From positions 124,001-188,000 of the forward strand of contig JACVTC010000200.1 of NCBI GenBank assembly GCA_016946835.1: DNA of 64,000 nucleotides, written 5' to 3'. Every line of letters starts with the position of its first letter. Within the stretch, counting starts at the first letter, position 1. The DNA comes from Neocallimastix lanati (nom. inval.) (Eukaryota > Neocallimastigomycota > Neocallimastigomycetes > Neocallimastigales > Neocallimastigaceae). Under the pieces are notes generated by a model. It did not search any database and was not told where the DNA came from. It saw only the letters and a list, made by a program, of their open reading frames with translations. A program made the translations under genes and the position numbers. Of the stretch, positions 1-10,430 are shown one piece after another.

Positions 1-1786
1 AGTAAAGTCGAATATCCTCAGCTGTAGCGTCAGACTTGGTAGCATCAATAATTCTTTCTAAAAGGTCACTTACAATACTAACAAAACATGGAATTTCTTT
101 AACATTTTTAATGTCTAAAATATTTTCAGGTTTTTCTTCAGTGTTGTTTTTAATATAGTCAGGTCTTCTAGATAGACTGTCAGGTTTTCCGTTTTTGTTT
201 CCCTGTCTATACTTTATTATGAAATTATATTCTTGGAAGAAAAGGTACCATCTGTGTTGTCTTTGATTTGCAACCTTTCCTCCTAATGTGTATATTAAGT
301 TCCTATGATCCGTATAAACAGTGATTTGGTATTTAGCACCAAGGAGTAGATGTCTCCAAGCAATAAAAGCATCCCTTATAGCGAGTAGTTCTTTGTCAGT
401 AATTGTATAATTTATTTCGGCGTTTAGTAAACTTCTAGAATAATATACTACTGGATGTAAATTATTATCTTTATCCCTTTGAGATAGAACAGCACCAATA
501 GCATAATTACTTACATCACATTCTACTATAAAAGGTTTTGTAATATCAGGATGAAGTAGAATTGGAGAAGTAATTAATCTTTTCTTTAATTCCTTAAAAG
601 CATTTTCACATTCATTCGTCCATAAAAATTTAATATTTTTCCTTGTTAAATTATGTAAAGGTTTTGCAATTTTTGCAAAATCTTTAACAAATCTTCTATA
701 GTAATTACATAGGCCAATAAATCTTTGAACATCTTTTAAATTTTCTGGTCTTGGCCACTCTTCTATAGATTTAATTTTCTTTGGGTCAGTAGATACACCA
801 TCACCAGATAAAATGTAACCTAAAAATTCAACTTGGTTCTGGTCAAATTCACATTTTTCTAATTTTACATATAAATTATTATTAATTAAAGTTTGAAGGA
901 CGTTTCTGACTTGATTATGATGCTCCTCCAAATCTTTGGAATAAATTAAAATATCATCTAAATATAAGATCACACACTTTTCTAAGTATGGTCTAAGAAT
1001 AGAGTTAATAAATGATTGAAAAGTGGCAGGCGCATTTTTTAATCCAAACGGCATAACTAAATATTCATAATGGCCATATTTAGTTCTAAACGCAGTTTTA
1101 TATTCGTCACCCTCTTTTATTCTTATTAAATTATAAGCTGAACGTAAATCCAATTTCGTAAAATATTTTGCTCCCTTTACTTTTTCTATTATATCTGTTA
1201 TTAGAGGGAGAGGATATGAATTTCTTATAGTTACTGCATTTAATTTTTTATAGTCTACACATAACCGAAGGGAACCATCTTTTTTCTTTTGAAAAAGGAC
1301 AGGATATCCAGCAGGAGATTCTGATGGTCTAATAAATCCTTTTTCTAAATTTTCTTTTATATAGTCCTTAAGAACTTGTGATTCTTCTTCAGTTAATGGA
1401 TAAATTGGGCCGTAATGGAGTGTAGCGTCTTTTTCTAAAACAATCTTACAGTCGGTTAAACGGTGAGGAGGTAATTTATCTGCCTCTTTTTTGCTAAATA
1501 CGATTGCTAAATCTTGATATTGATGAGGAATTTCTTCTATTTTTGGTTCCTCATTTTCAATTTCAACTTTATCTTTAGTTGAAAAAAAACAATATACTAA
1601 AAAATTATAACTAAATTCTTTTTTATTATTATATAAATCTAGATGATTTTTGTTAAATTTTTTGGAAGAAAATTTACTTTTAGATTTATTTAAATATTTT
1701 ACATATACATAAATTTTAGAATTTTTATTAATAGAATTTTTATATTTATTAAACTTTGTATTTTTTGAAAAAATTTTTAAATTTTT
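1..1786 (-). pseudogene. pol: Ty3/gypsy element A pol: RT-RNase H part
   Basis: This is the minus-strand continuation of the element A polyprotein. It is open from 1786 down to base 1, with the 3' end outside the window. The product copies element RNA into cDNA inside virus-like particles. I see the RT motifs LCVDYKKLN, KLDLRSAYNLIRI and YLDD (plus 952-963), then RNase H motifs ECDVSNYAIGAVLS, TDKELLAI and YTDHRNL. RT catalytic Asp residues are present. The SAYNLIRI form is what I associate with the Tf1/sushi group. The frame at 1786 continues exactly the protease frame that stops at 5989 once E1 and one TSD copy are removed, so the insertion is the only break seen. The ~75 codons just downstream of the insertion are Lys/Asn-rich linker. 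The integrase, if present, lies outside the window. Confidence 0.88.
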
Positions 1787-1993
1787 TGTTAGAAACAAAA
1801 ATATTAAGATTTATAGTTATATTATTTAAAGGAGTAATGTTATATAAATTAATATATTAGTGTAAGATATGTGACCAATAGTAACAAAAAACCACATATT
1901 ATGTTTACTATAAATACCAGAAGAAGTATAAAATTATTTATATATACTATTCTTTATTCTTATATAATAAAAAAGAGATTTATACTTTTCACA
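1787..1993 (+). repeat. E1 5' LTR
   Basis: 207-bp direct repeat identical by eye to 5777-5983. It starts TGTTAGAAAC and ends CTTTTCACA, directly followed by the primer-binding site. Confidence 0.93.
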
Positions 1994-2051
1994 GATTAAG
2001 AGTCTCAACTCTTCAGTTGAGCTATCAATAAAGCTAAGTTGAAATATATAA
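1994..2051 (+). promoter_or_regulatory. E1 primer-binding site (tRNA-Lys 5' half) plus hairpin
   Basis: The reverse complement of GATTAAGAGTCTC is the anticodon arm of a eukaryotic tRNA-Lys(CUU): GAGACTCTTAATC. It is not a tRNA 3' end, so the primer would be a tRNA half cut in the anticodon arm, as known for Drosophila copia with initiator tRNA. The next bases form a perfect stem CTCAACT/AGTTGAG (2004-2010 and 2015-2021). A second block AAAGCTAAGTTG (about 2030-2042) resembles the complement of the tRNA acceptor strand and bases 8-14. Confidence 0.8.
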
Positions 2052-2319
2052 AATATAAAATCATTTTATAATTAATAATCAAACTAATAAAAATATATTT
2101 TTATTATTTTTATAAAATTTATTATAGAAACAAAACGTAATAATCAATATCGATAAGAAAATATTACAGAACAATTGTGAGAATGTTAAGGATATAAAAT
2201 TTAAATTAAAATTCTTATTGTAATAGGTCATAGTTATTATTAATTTTCTAAAAATAAAAATGATATAAATACATATACATATAATTAGATAAAAAGAAAA
2301 TATTAAAATAAAATAATAG

Positions 2320-2580
2320 TCAACTAGTCTATCTAAGTTGAGAATTATTGAAAATAAAAAATAAATGTCAACTAGCTAAGTTGTGAATAATTGATTATAA
2401 AATATAAATAATTGTCAACTAGCTAGGTTGATTAACAATAAAATAAAAATAATTGTTGATTAGTTTATCTAAGTTGTAAATAATTAATTATAAAATGATT
2501 GTCAACTAGATTAACTAAATTGAAAATAATAGAAAATAAAAATAAAAATAATAGTCTAACTAGTGAAATTTTAAATAATT
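2320..2580 (+). repeat. E1 leader array of short hairpin repeats
   Basis: Four to five degenerate repeats, spaced about 45-60 bp, carry GTCAACTAG...CTAAGTTGA. The two parts pair as TCAACT/AGTTGA (for example 2320-2325 with 2336-2341). The same array in reverse orientation is at 53386-53610 in E5. Confidence 0.75.
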
Positions 2581-3646
2581 AAATTTAAAATAATAGTTAT
2601 TTTAAGTTATTAAGACTATGAATTATCAATTACAAATAATCTGTTTATTCAAGTTAATTAATAATAACTATTTTTAACTAAATATTAATGAAACACATAA
2701 AATAAAAAAATTAACAACTAATTGAATAAGAGATAAATAAAAATGATTTATAAAAATTAATATTAGCATTAATATATATTATATACATAATTTATTTTTA
2801 ATATAAATAAATATATAATTAATAAAATAATAAAATTATTAAATATTAAATAATATATCCTCACACACAAAATCCGATCTGACATTATACAATTCAAAAT
2901 AATATAAAAGATATAATATACATATATTATGAATTAACTTAATTTTTAATATACAATAAAATACCATCAAGAAAAATTAACAAATAATTAACGTCGAAAC
3001 TAGAAACAATCCACAGAAAATACAATAATAGAAATTTTAATAATTAAAGTTTTACACTAAAATTTTAACAAATAATGCTCAAGAAATAAATTAAAATTAG
3101 AGTATCCGAGAAATTAATTTAAAAAAACTTTTATATTAAGTAAAATTTTAATTTATTATAATATTTTTATTTAATATATTTCAAATTTTAATTTATAATA
3201 ATTTTAAAATGTCCAATTATATCAATCCATTAAAAATAATATTAATGCTTTATTAAATTAAAATTAAATTAAATTCAATCAATAATATAAATTTCATTAT
3301 TTTTATTTTTGCTAAACTTTAATCAATAATATTTAATCCAATCCGTCAATTTTAATAACAATTTAAAATTTTTTTTTAAAAAATTATATTATTAATAATA
3401 TATAATATTTATAAAAATCTAATTTACCATTTATTAATTTATTAATCTAATTTTTGTTAAATCTCAAAACCTGATACTTAAAATATATATATAATTTTTT
3501 TTAATGACATATTTATTCATATAAAACCCATTTATATATATCAATAACAATAATAGGGAAGATTACATTTAGATAATCTATATAAAATAATTTAAAATAT
3601 ATTATTTGAATTATTTATTATTCTCCAAATATTCATAAATTATTCG

Positions 3647-3677
<31 letters not shown>

Positions 3678-4149
3678 GTAAAAATAATGACAATGTATTA
3701 CTGTAAATAATATTTATTTTAAACATCTTAAAAATAAAGGAATATTGAGTTATTTGTGAATCAAATAAAAACTTTCATAAATTAAAACAATTAAAAGATA
3801 TAGAAACACTAAAAGAATCTTTTTATTAAATACTAAAGGAGACATTTTAAATAATTAATATATAAAAATAAAATATGTAAATTATAAATAAATATCCAAA
3901 TTTGATTGAAATCTTATGGCATGAAAGAAATATATGTAATCTTTAAAAGATAATACTAACCATATAAAAAATATTCTAATAATCCAATATTGATTTGTGA
4001 TTACCGCATCATATGAAAACAATGAAGAATAAAAATATTTTTAGAAAAACACAACAATACCTGATAATATAATTTTTTGGTGCTTCAAATCAATGCTTAA
4101 CATCTAAATATAAATGGGAATCATATATATATTTATATATAAAAAAGAA
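2581..4149. other. E1 interior, AT-rich, no gene recognised
   Basis: Very AT-rich sequence with a 23-A tract near 3650 and many stops in all frames. No retroelement domain and no recognisable coding stretch. Confidence 0.6.
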
Positions 4150-4545
4150 GAAGGAGATTTAAATGCTATTAAAAATATGATCGCTAATACCAGAAAACCG
4201 ATGAATAGATTTGGAGGTATTTTATAACCAATAAATACATTTACCAATAAAAGATTTTTTGAGAAAGATTTTTTATGAAATTAACTCATTCATCCGATGA
4301 ATCTTCGCAATGGTGTTTTAATATTATTGAAAATAAGAAGTTACGTTTATCCTTCGCAATTTATTATTATTTAAAAGATATTACTTCAAATTAACAAATA
4401 AATGACAAATGCGTTGTAGATTTTGAAACAGTGTTATATTTATTTCATAAAAATAATAATTAATTAAATGAAGATATTCTAGTAATACATGATGACAAAT
4501 ACAGCATTTTATCAATAGAATTAAATTTTAATATATATAATTAGT
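4150..4545 (+). pseudogene. Decayed host-like coding fragment carried by E1
   Basis: Reading the plus strand with tolerance for stops and one frame change gives protein-like stretches (for example EGDLNAIKNMIANTRKP, then SSDESSQWCFNIIENKKL and DKCVVDFETVLYLFHKNNN). Base composition is less AT-biased than the flanks. I do not recognise the family. Several TAA/TGA codons and a frame change show it is not functional. It lies just upstream of the BAR-like fragment and may belong to the same or another captured gene. Confidence 0.4.
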
Positions 4546-4732
4546 AAAAAAAAAAAAAAAAAAAAATAATAATAATAAAAATACACACATTATTTAAATA
4601 CAGCTATATCAATATATATATATAATAAAAAAAAAATTATATTAGTATAAACGTAATAATCAACAATAAACCAATATTATAAATTATATATTGTTATAGT
4701 TTTGTAATTTTTTTTTTATTTATTTTCACCTT

Positions 4733-4969
4733 GCTTTAATCAAGCTTTTAAAGAACAAGTTAACGCTCAGTTTGACTTTTTCTAACAAGTTAAAACTGTT
4801 GATCCAAAGGTTGATACAACTATTGATATACTTAAAAGATTGAAGAAATATATCAAATAACCGAAGACAATATAAAAAAATGATTAATTGTATGAAAACT
4901 ACTATAAACGAACAAAAGCAATTTGCCTTTGTATCTAAAGATGCAAAATTAAAAGGAGATAAAGATATT

Positions 4970-5007
<38 letters not shown>

Positions 5008-5459
5008 AAATCTTTTTAGTTATTCTTTAAGTTCAAGTTCTAAAGTTATTGATTATAAATACTTACCAGCTATGGAAAACTTCCATGAATGGCTAAAAAC
5101 TTTCTTAGATAAAGCTATTCGTGATGCCGAAGATTCTGTTTACAATTATAATAATGTTCGTACTGAAATGGATATTACTACTCAAATGATAGCTCAAATA
5201 AAATAAAGATTAAGTACCGAAATTAATGGCATTCAAGAATGTAGACGTGCTACCTCAATATTAAGGGAACATGAACAATCTTATAAAATAAAGAAGGATA
5301 AATATGAATTATTATGTGAAGAAATTATTAAAAATATTGAATTATGAGAAGCTAAGGGTAAGGCTGATATACTAAATTACCTTCAATCTATGTATGATTC
5401 TATGAATATTTTCTATCATCAAACAATAAATTTCTTCCCAGAAAGTGATTCATATAAAT
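4733..5459 (+). pseudogene. Captured BAR-domain-like gene fragment inside E1
   Basis: About 240 codons on the plus strand, sense with E1, read as one helical, charged protein after tolerating stops and a frame change near a 27-A tract (4974-5002). Pieces include AFKEQVNAQFDFF, KKMINCMKTTINEQKQFAFV, MENFHEWLKTFLDKAIRDAE and KADILNYLQSMYDSMNIFYHQ, ending with TAA at 5457. The repeated long-helix pattern ending in a Q-rich last helix resembles BAR domains, which bind and curve membranes; the exact subfamily is unclear. Two internal stops (TAA in IK*RLST, TGA in IEL*EAKG) can each be explained by C-to-T change. It is not part of any retroelement protein, so I infer host gene capture. Confidence 0.6.
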
Positions 5460-5743
5460 AAAAAATAATAATTATAATAAAATAAGATAAAAAGACATAA
5501 TAATAATTTAAATAAAGAAAGATTAATAAATAATAGTAATAATAAAAAAATAACATCAATTCCAATTTGAAAGTAAGGAGAAACGTTAGAATCTAAAATA
5601 TATAAAAATAATTTCTTTAATTTACAAATAAAAATAAAATAAATATTTTTCATGTACTTTATAATATGTTATTTGTATTATTATTATTAAAAATAAAATA
5701 TTATTTTATATAGTAATACATTTGCAATATTTCTCTTCAACTC

Positions 5744-5776
5744 TAACTTTCATCCAAAGTTAAATTTGAGGGGGAA
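5744..5776 (+). promoter_or_regulatory. E1 polypurine tract with preceding hairpin
   Basis: Stem TAACTTT (5744-5750) / AAAGTTA (5756-5762) with a 5-nt loop, then GAGGGGGAA directly before the 3' LTR. The tract is the expected plus-strand primer. The hairpin position is shared by E2-E5. Confidence 0.75.
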
Positions 5777-5983
5777 TGTTAGAAACAAAAATATTAAGAT
5801 TTATAGTTATATTATTTAAAGGAGTAATGTTATATAAATTAATATATTAGTGTAAGATATGTGACCAATAGTAACAAAAAACCACATATTATGTTTACTA
5901 TAAATACCAGAAGAAGTATAAAATTATTTATATATACTATTCTTTATTCTTATATAATAAAAAAGAGATTTATACTTTTCACA
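5777..5983 (+). repeat. E1 3' LTR
   Basis: 207 bp, identical by eye to 1787-1993. It is followed by the T5 target duplication. Confidence 0.93.
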
Positions 5984-6702
5984 TTTTTTAAATTAAATTT
6001 TTTGGAGATATTTTTTGAATTATTTTTTGATCGATTTTTTGAAAAATTTTTATAATAAAATTTATTTTTTATTTTTCTTTTAAAAAATTTATTTTTAAAA
6101 ATTTTTCTTTTCAACGAGTTTAAATAAAAATTATTTCCCTTATATTTTATGGATTTATTTTTATGATCATTTAAAGAATTATAATTTAAATAAGAATATA
6201 AGGTATTATTTTTATAATTGTAATGTATTTTGAATTTCCTAATAAACTGATTTCCAAAAAGTAAATCAGTAGGAATACAATTTGAGATTAAAAATTTTTC
6301 TTTAAAATCTTGAAAATAAAATTTATTATTTTTAAAAAATTTAATTTGAAAATTTAACCAAACAAATTGATCTAATTTGGTAGTTCTGCCTGAAATACCT
6401 TTAACTAGGATTTTATTTTTTGTTTTTTGAATATTTAGTTTTAATTTATTTGCTAATTTTTCTGTGATAAAATTGCAAAAGGATCCTGAATCCAACATAG
6501 ATTCAGAAGTTAATTTTTGAATTTTTTCATTTTTAATTGAAAAATTATTTAAGAATTTAATAGGAATATAAGATTTGAATAAAAGGAATGTAGATGGGAG
6601 ATTTGATTCATTGATTGAATCAAGTGTAGGAAAATTATAATAAATTGTTTTTAAATTTTTTGATGTTCTGGACTCCTTTTGAAGTCCATCAATTAGTTTT
6701 TT
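5984..6702 (-). pseudogene. pol: Ty3/gypsy element A protease / pol N-terminal part
   Basis: Minus-strand reading in the -1 frame relative to gag. It enters at the slippery site 6696-6702 and is open down to the E1 insertion point. The retropepsin active-site motif MLDSGSFCNF sits near plus 6470-6498, followed by the flap-like ILVKGISGRTTKL and by TDLLFGNQFIRKF. The C-terminal part is Lys/Asn-rich linker towards RT. The protease would cleave the Gag-Pol precursor in the particle. Only the E1 insertion breaks the frame here; the remainder resumes at 1786 in frame. Confidence 0.8.
6669..6702 (-). promoter_or_regulatory. Element A -1 programmed ribosomal frameshift signal
   Basis: In minus sense the gag frame ends CA A AAA AAC TAA. 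A AAA AAC (plus 6696-6702) is a canonical X XXY YYZ slippery heptamer directly before the stop (6693-6695). After a 7-nt spacer comes a hairpin TGGACTTC-AAAA-GGAGTCCA (plus 6669-6688; 8 pairs, one G-U). Slipping -1 enters the protease frame, which is closed upstream of this point. Confidence 0.88.
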
Positions 6703-7766
6703 TGGTTATTATGTTGATTATTATTATTGTTATTATTATTAAAATAATTATTGCTAGATTTATTTTTAGTATAATAATAATTATTATTATTATAATTCTT
6801 GCTATTGTTTACATGTGGGCTTGAATGCTTCTTTCTCAAATTTTTATTATCAATATTATTTCTTAATTGGTCCTTACTTTTAATATTATTTTCAAATAAG
6901 ATGCACTTAGTATAAATATCACCAAGCTTTGTAGGGAATTCTTCCATTTTATCTATTTCTTCTTGGAACTTTGGGTGAAGTCCATTATAGAAAAATAAGA
7001 CTAAAGCTTCTTCATCCCAAGACAGACCAGTAGTTAACGTTCTAAACTTTTCTATATAATCATTTATTTTCCCATACGAATGATTTAATTTTACTAACTG
7101 GATTTTAGCCAATTTTTTACTTGCAACATTCGTAAAAGTTTTCTTTATATCACTTAATAATTTCTTTAGTGTTCCTGGATGATTGTTCTCGTTATAGGTA
7201 GCAATATACCAATTTCTTGCACCGTCTCTCAAACGAGATTTGACAAAGTTTATTTTTACTTCTTCTGGTAATCCTAAGTTGGGATAAGTTGAGAAAGTAT
7301 CTTCACATAATTGACAAAATAAATCAGTGTCATTAGTGTTTCCAGAAAAGAATCCAGGTTCAGGTACTTGTTGTAAGTTATTAGAATAGTTATTTTTCAT
7401 GATAACATCATTGTCTGCATCACGTCTTGTAGAAATAGATGCGTTATCATCTTGATTTTGTAGTACAGTTTGGCTGGAAGAGGGTTCATCGTTGGTACCA
7501 ATTTTTATATCTAATTTTTCATTAAATATTTTAGTTAAATTAGAAAGTTGATTAATAATATTCTTGTTATCTCTGTAAAATGTATAAAGTTTTTTCTGTA
7601 AGTCCTGGTTATAATTATTAAAATCTTCTTTTAATAAAAAACTATCATTAACAGAAGAAGCCAATTCGGATACGGTAACTTGGGCGTCAGACCTTAATTT
7701 ATTAACTTCTGACATTGGTGCAATGTCAGGTATTTCACTAGCCCAGACGTTCGTATAGTAAGACAT
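6693..7766 (-). CDS. gag: Ty3/gypsy element A Gag
   Basis: 357 residues from an ATG at plus 7764-7766, the first of the reading frame downstream of the LTR. This is the structural protein that forms the particle. Residues about 130-280 hold the gag core (NLGLPEEVKINFVKSRL, RNWYIATYNEN, then FYNGLHPKFQEEIDKM), typical of Ty3-type capsid regions. There is no CCHC zinc knuckle; the C-terminus is a basic, asparagine-rich tail (many NNNN runs) that may bind RNA instead. The stop overlaps the frameshift signal leading into protease-pol. No internal stop or frameshift. The 5' LTR and self-complementary primer site lie immediately upstream. Confidence 0.88.
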   Translation of the reverse strand: MSYYTNVWASEIPDIAPMSEVNKLRSDAQVTVSELASSVNDSFLLKEDFNNYNQDLQKKLYTFYRDNKNIINQLSNLTKIFNEKLDIKIGTNDEPSSSQTVLQNQDDNASISTRRDADNDVIMKNNYSNNLQQVPEPGFFSGNTNDTDLFCQLCEDTFSTYPNLGLPEEVKINFVKSRLRDGARNWYIATYNENNHPGTLKKLLSDIKKTFTNVASKKLAKIQLVKLNHSYGKINDYIEKFRTLTTGLSWDEEALVLFFYNGLHPKFQEEIDKMEEFPTKLGDIYTKCILFENNIKSKDQLRNNIDNKNLRKKHSSPHVNNSKNYNNNNYYYTKNKSSNNYFNNNNNNNNQHNNQKN

Positions 7767-7790
7767 ATCAAGGTAGCAACTAAAACTAGG

Positions 7791-7803
7791 GTAAGGTTAT
7801 TGT
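7791..7803 (-). promoter_or_regulatory. Element A self-primer binding site
   Basis: Directly after the LTR end, minus sense reads (ACA)ATAACCTTAC. It lacks the TGG expected for a tRNA primer. All 13 nt are complementary to GTAAGGTTATTGT inside the LTR (plus 8065-8077). Confidence 0.8.
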
Positions 7804-8512
7804 TAAGATTTTGATATAATTTATAATTTAAATTTAAATAAAATAATATGTTTTAATAAAAATATTCACTAAGTCGATATGTCTATATAGTAATATACTA
7901 TATAGATATATAATAATAATAATAAATATTTAAATGTTTAGTTTAATGAAAATTTATTTATAATAAACTTTGATAATTAGAATTATCAAATTAATTTGAT
8001 TTTAAATTTATTGATTTTATTTAATAATAAAATATCTATAATATATTACTATTAAGGTAATTTTACAATAACCTTACAAAGAACATAAAAGATAGACCTT
8101 TACATCTTTCTTTTATACTTTGTAAGTTACATAATAATAATATTTAATTATAAGATAGTAATAATATAGTAATATAAATACTAATAAAATATAAGGATAA
8201 ATTTAATTATATAATTAATTTGAATAATTGAATTTAATATAGTTATGTTGTAAACATATATAAAAACATAATATAAATAAAATACACGAGACGTCAAATG
8301 TATCATTGAAATTAATTATTAATATAAACCTTATTTATTAATATTCTCAGAATTATTAGGCCTAAGATAACCCTTTAAATATTAAACAAGGATTTATATT
8401 AATTATTAATTATTTAAATATATATATTATTTATAATTAAATAAATAATATTTTTAATTATTGAAATGTAAATAACTGAAATTGAGATTTCAATTCAGTT
8501 ATAATTTCAACA
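7801..8512 (-). repeat. Element A 5' LTR
   Basis: About 712 bp, TGTT...AACA, defined by an inverted copy at 9716-10430. In minus sense it contains TATAAAAG (about plus 8106-8113), and 40 nt downstream GTAAGGTTATTGT (plus 8065-8077), which would be the transcript 5' end under a self-priming model. The 3' LTR lies beyond base 1. Confidence 0.83.
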
Positions 8513-9618
8513 TAGTTTATTTAATTTTTATATTTATTTTTTATTTATTATTTGTATCGTAACAGAAATGATACGATATTTTTATAATCGTATACTTTTA
8601 TGGGACTTGCAATATTTTATTTGAGGAAAATTAATATATTCTAATAAAACAATTAATAATTTTAACACAATAATTATATTAAATAAAACTTAAATATTTT
8701 ATTATTATATATTTAATACTTTATTTATAATTATTTAAATTTTACATTAATTACATTTTTAACATTACTTTTATTATTTTATTTTACTAATTATTACTAA
8801 CTAAAAATCTCAATTAAGGCCTCTCTCTAAGACCTTTTAATTATATTTATTTTCTCTATCTCTAAACTATTATTATTATTTTTTTTAATAATTCTTATTT
8901 TAATTTATTTATTTTTAATTTTTTTTTTATTGTTTATTATTATTTTAAACTATATAATTTTTATTTTAACCTTAATTAAATTTTATTTTATTATTTTTCT
9001 AAATTTATTAATTTTTATATTTATTTATTCATCCCGTATCGAGAAAAAATGTAACAGATACATGGTAACTTCAAGCCTATCCAATGATAGTTCTTTGGTT
9101 ACGTAACGTATCTCTAAACAGCTAGCAATTTCGGCTAATCAAATAAAATCTTTTATTACTTTCGTACATTAAATTTTATTATTTTATAAATAATTATATA
9201 GTTAAATATTCATTTAAATATATTTTATTTAGTGATTAGTAAACTAAGTTAAATTAAATTATTTACCAATCATAATATTATTGACATGTATAAATAATAA
9301 TTGAACTTGTAACTGTAACGCACTAGCGTTACTATTAACGTAAATTGTTAAAATAAATATTAATATTATTAAATAAAAATATAATTATTAAATAAAAAAT
9401 ATTACTCAGTGTAAGCCCAGTAACAATAACAAATAAAGTTATAAAGTGCTGCGCTATATTCTCGTGTAATAAGAAATAATAATTATAGAATTAATTAAAT
9501 TTAGTGTTTATTATTAACAACTCGAATAGAGAGGTGTTAAGTTATCTTAGCCTTTAAATTTAGTTATTGTTCGTTATTTTAGTTAATAATAAACTTACCT
9601 TTTACAAAAAACATAGTA
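8513..9618. other. AT-rich spacer upstream of tRNA-Ser
   Basis: No coding region seen. It holds long T-rich runs (about 8870-9010), a less AT-rich patch (9032-9140) and a perfect palindromic hairpin GTAACGC-ACTA-GCGTTAC at 9315-9332. It separates two LTRs of the same family in opposite orientations. Confidence 0.6.
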
Positions 9619-9700
9619 GTCACTTTGGCGGAGTGGTTAACGCGGTGGCCTGCTAAGCCATTTCCCTTTGGGAGCGCAGGTTCGAGTCCTGCAGGTGACG
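9619..9700 (+). tRNA. tRNA-Ser(GCU)
   Basis: 82 nt that fold as a class II tRNA: acceptor GTCACTT/AGGTGAC with discriminator G, D arm GCGGAGTGGTTAACGC, anticodon stem GTGGC/GCCAT with loop CTGCTAA (anticodon GCT), long variable arm CCC-TTT-GGG, and T arm GCAGG-TTCGAGT-CCTGC. CCA is not encoded. No intron. A T7 Pol III terminator follows at 9709-9715. An identical copy is at 45362-45443. Confidence 0.97.
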
Positions 9701-9715
9701 GATTATCATTTTTTT

Positions 9716-10430
9716 AGTTGAAATTATAACTGAATTGAAATCTCAATTTCAGTTATTTACATTTCAATAATTAAAAATATTATTTATTTAATTATAAATA
9801 ATATAAATATTTAAATAATTAATAATTAATATAAATTTTTGTTTTATATTTAAAGGGTGGTCTTAGGCCTAATAATCTAATAATTCTGAGAATATTAATA
9901 AACAAGGTTTATATTAATAATTAATTTCAATGATACATTTGACGTCTCGTGTATTTTATTTATATTATGTTTTATATATGTTTACAACATATCTATATTA
10001 ATTTCAATTATTCAAATTAATTATATAATTAAATTTATCCTTATATTTTATTAATATTTATATTACTATATTATTAATATCTTATAATTAAATATTATTA
10101 TTATGTAAATTACAAAGTATAAAAGGATATAAAAATCTCTATTTTATGTTCTTTGTAAGGTTATTGTAAAATTACCTTAATAGTAATATATTATAGATAT
10201 TTTATTATTAGATAAAATAAATAAATTTAAAATCAAATTAATTTAATAATTCTAATTATCAAAGTTTATTATAAATAAATATTTATTAAACTAAACTATT
10301 TAAATATTTATTATTATTATTATATATCTATATAGCATATTACTATATAGACATATTGACTTAGTAAAATTTTAATAAAACATATTATTTTATTTAAATT
10401 TAAAACATAAAATATATCAAAATCTTAACA
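9716..10430 (+). repeat. Solo LTR of the element A family (inverted relative to A)
   Basis: About 715 bp matching the reverse complement of 7801-8512, starting (A for T)GTTGAAATTATAACTG and ending AATCTTAACA. It keeps TATAAAAG and GTAAGGTTATTGT. No internal region follows. It begins 15 nt downstream of the tRNA-Ser 3' end, right after the T7 terminator. No clear 5-bp TSD. Confidence 0.82.

Larger units (their letters stand above)
1787..5983 (+). mobile_element. E1: non-autonomous copia-type LTR element inserted in element A pol
   Basis: Two 207-bp LTRs (TG...CA) that read as identical bound a 4.2-kb element flanked by a 5-bp TSD of T residues (1782-1786 and 5984-5988; the T run makes this weak alone). 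A primer-binding site follows the left LTR and a polypurine tract GAGGGGGAA precedes the right one. No gag, protease, integrase or RT is found. The interior holds a leader closely similar to that of autonomous E5, then AT-rich sequence and decayed host-like coding pieces. I infer that an E5-like element supplies proteins in trans. Identical LTRs indicate a recent insertion. Confidence 0.9.

Noticed and set aside
5450-5653. 67-codon minus ORF of Leu/Phe/Ile
   Set aside because: AT-rich low-complexity frame in the E1 3' region; no start context or homology.
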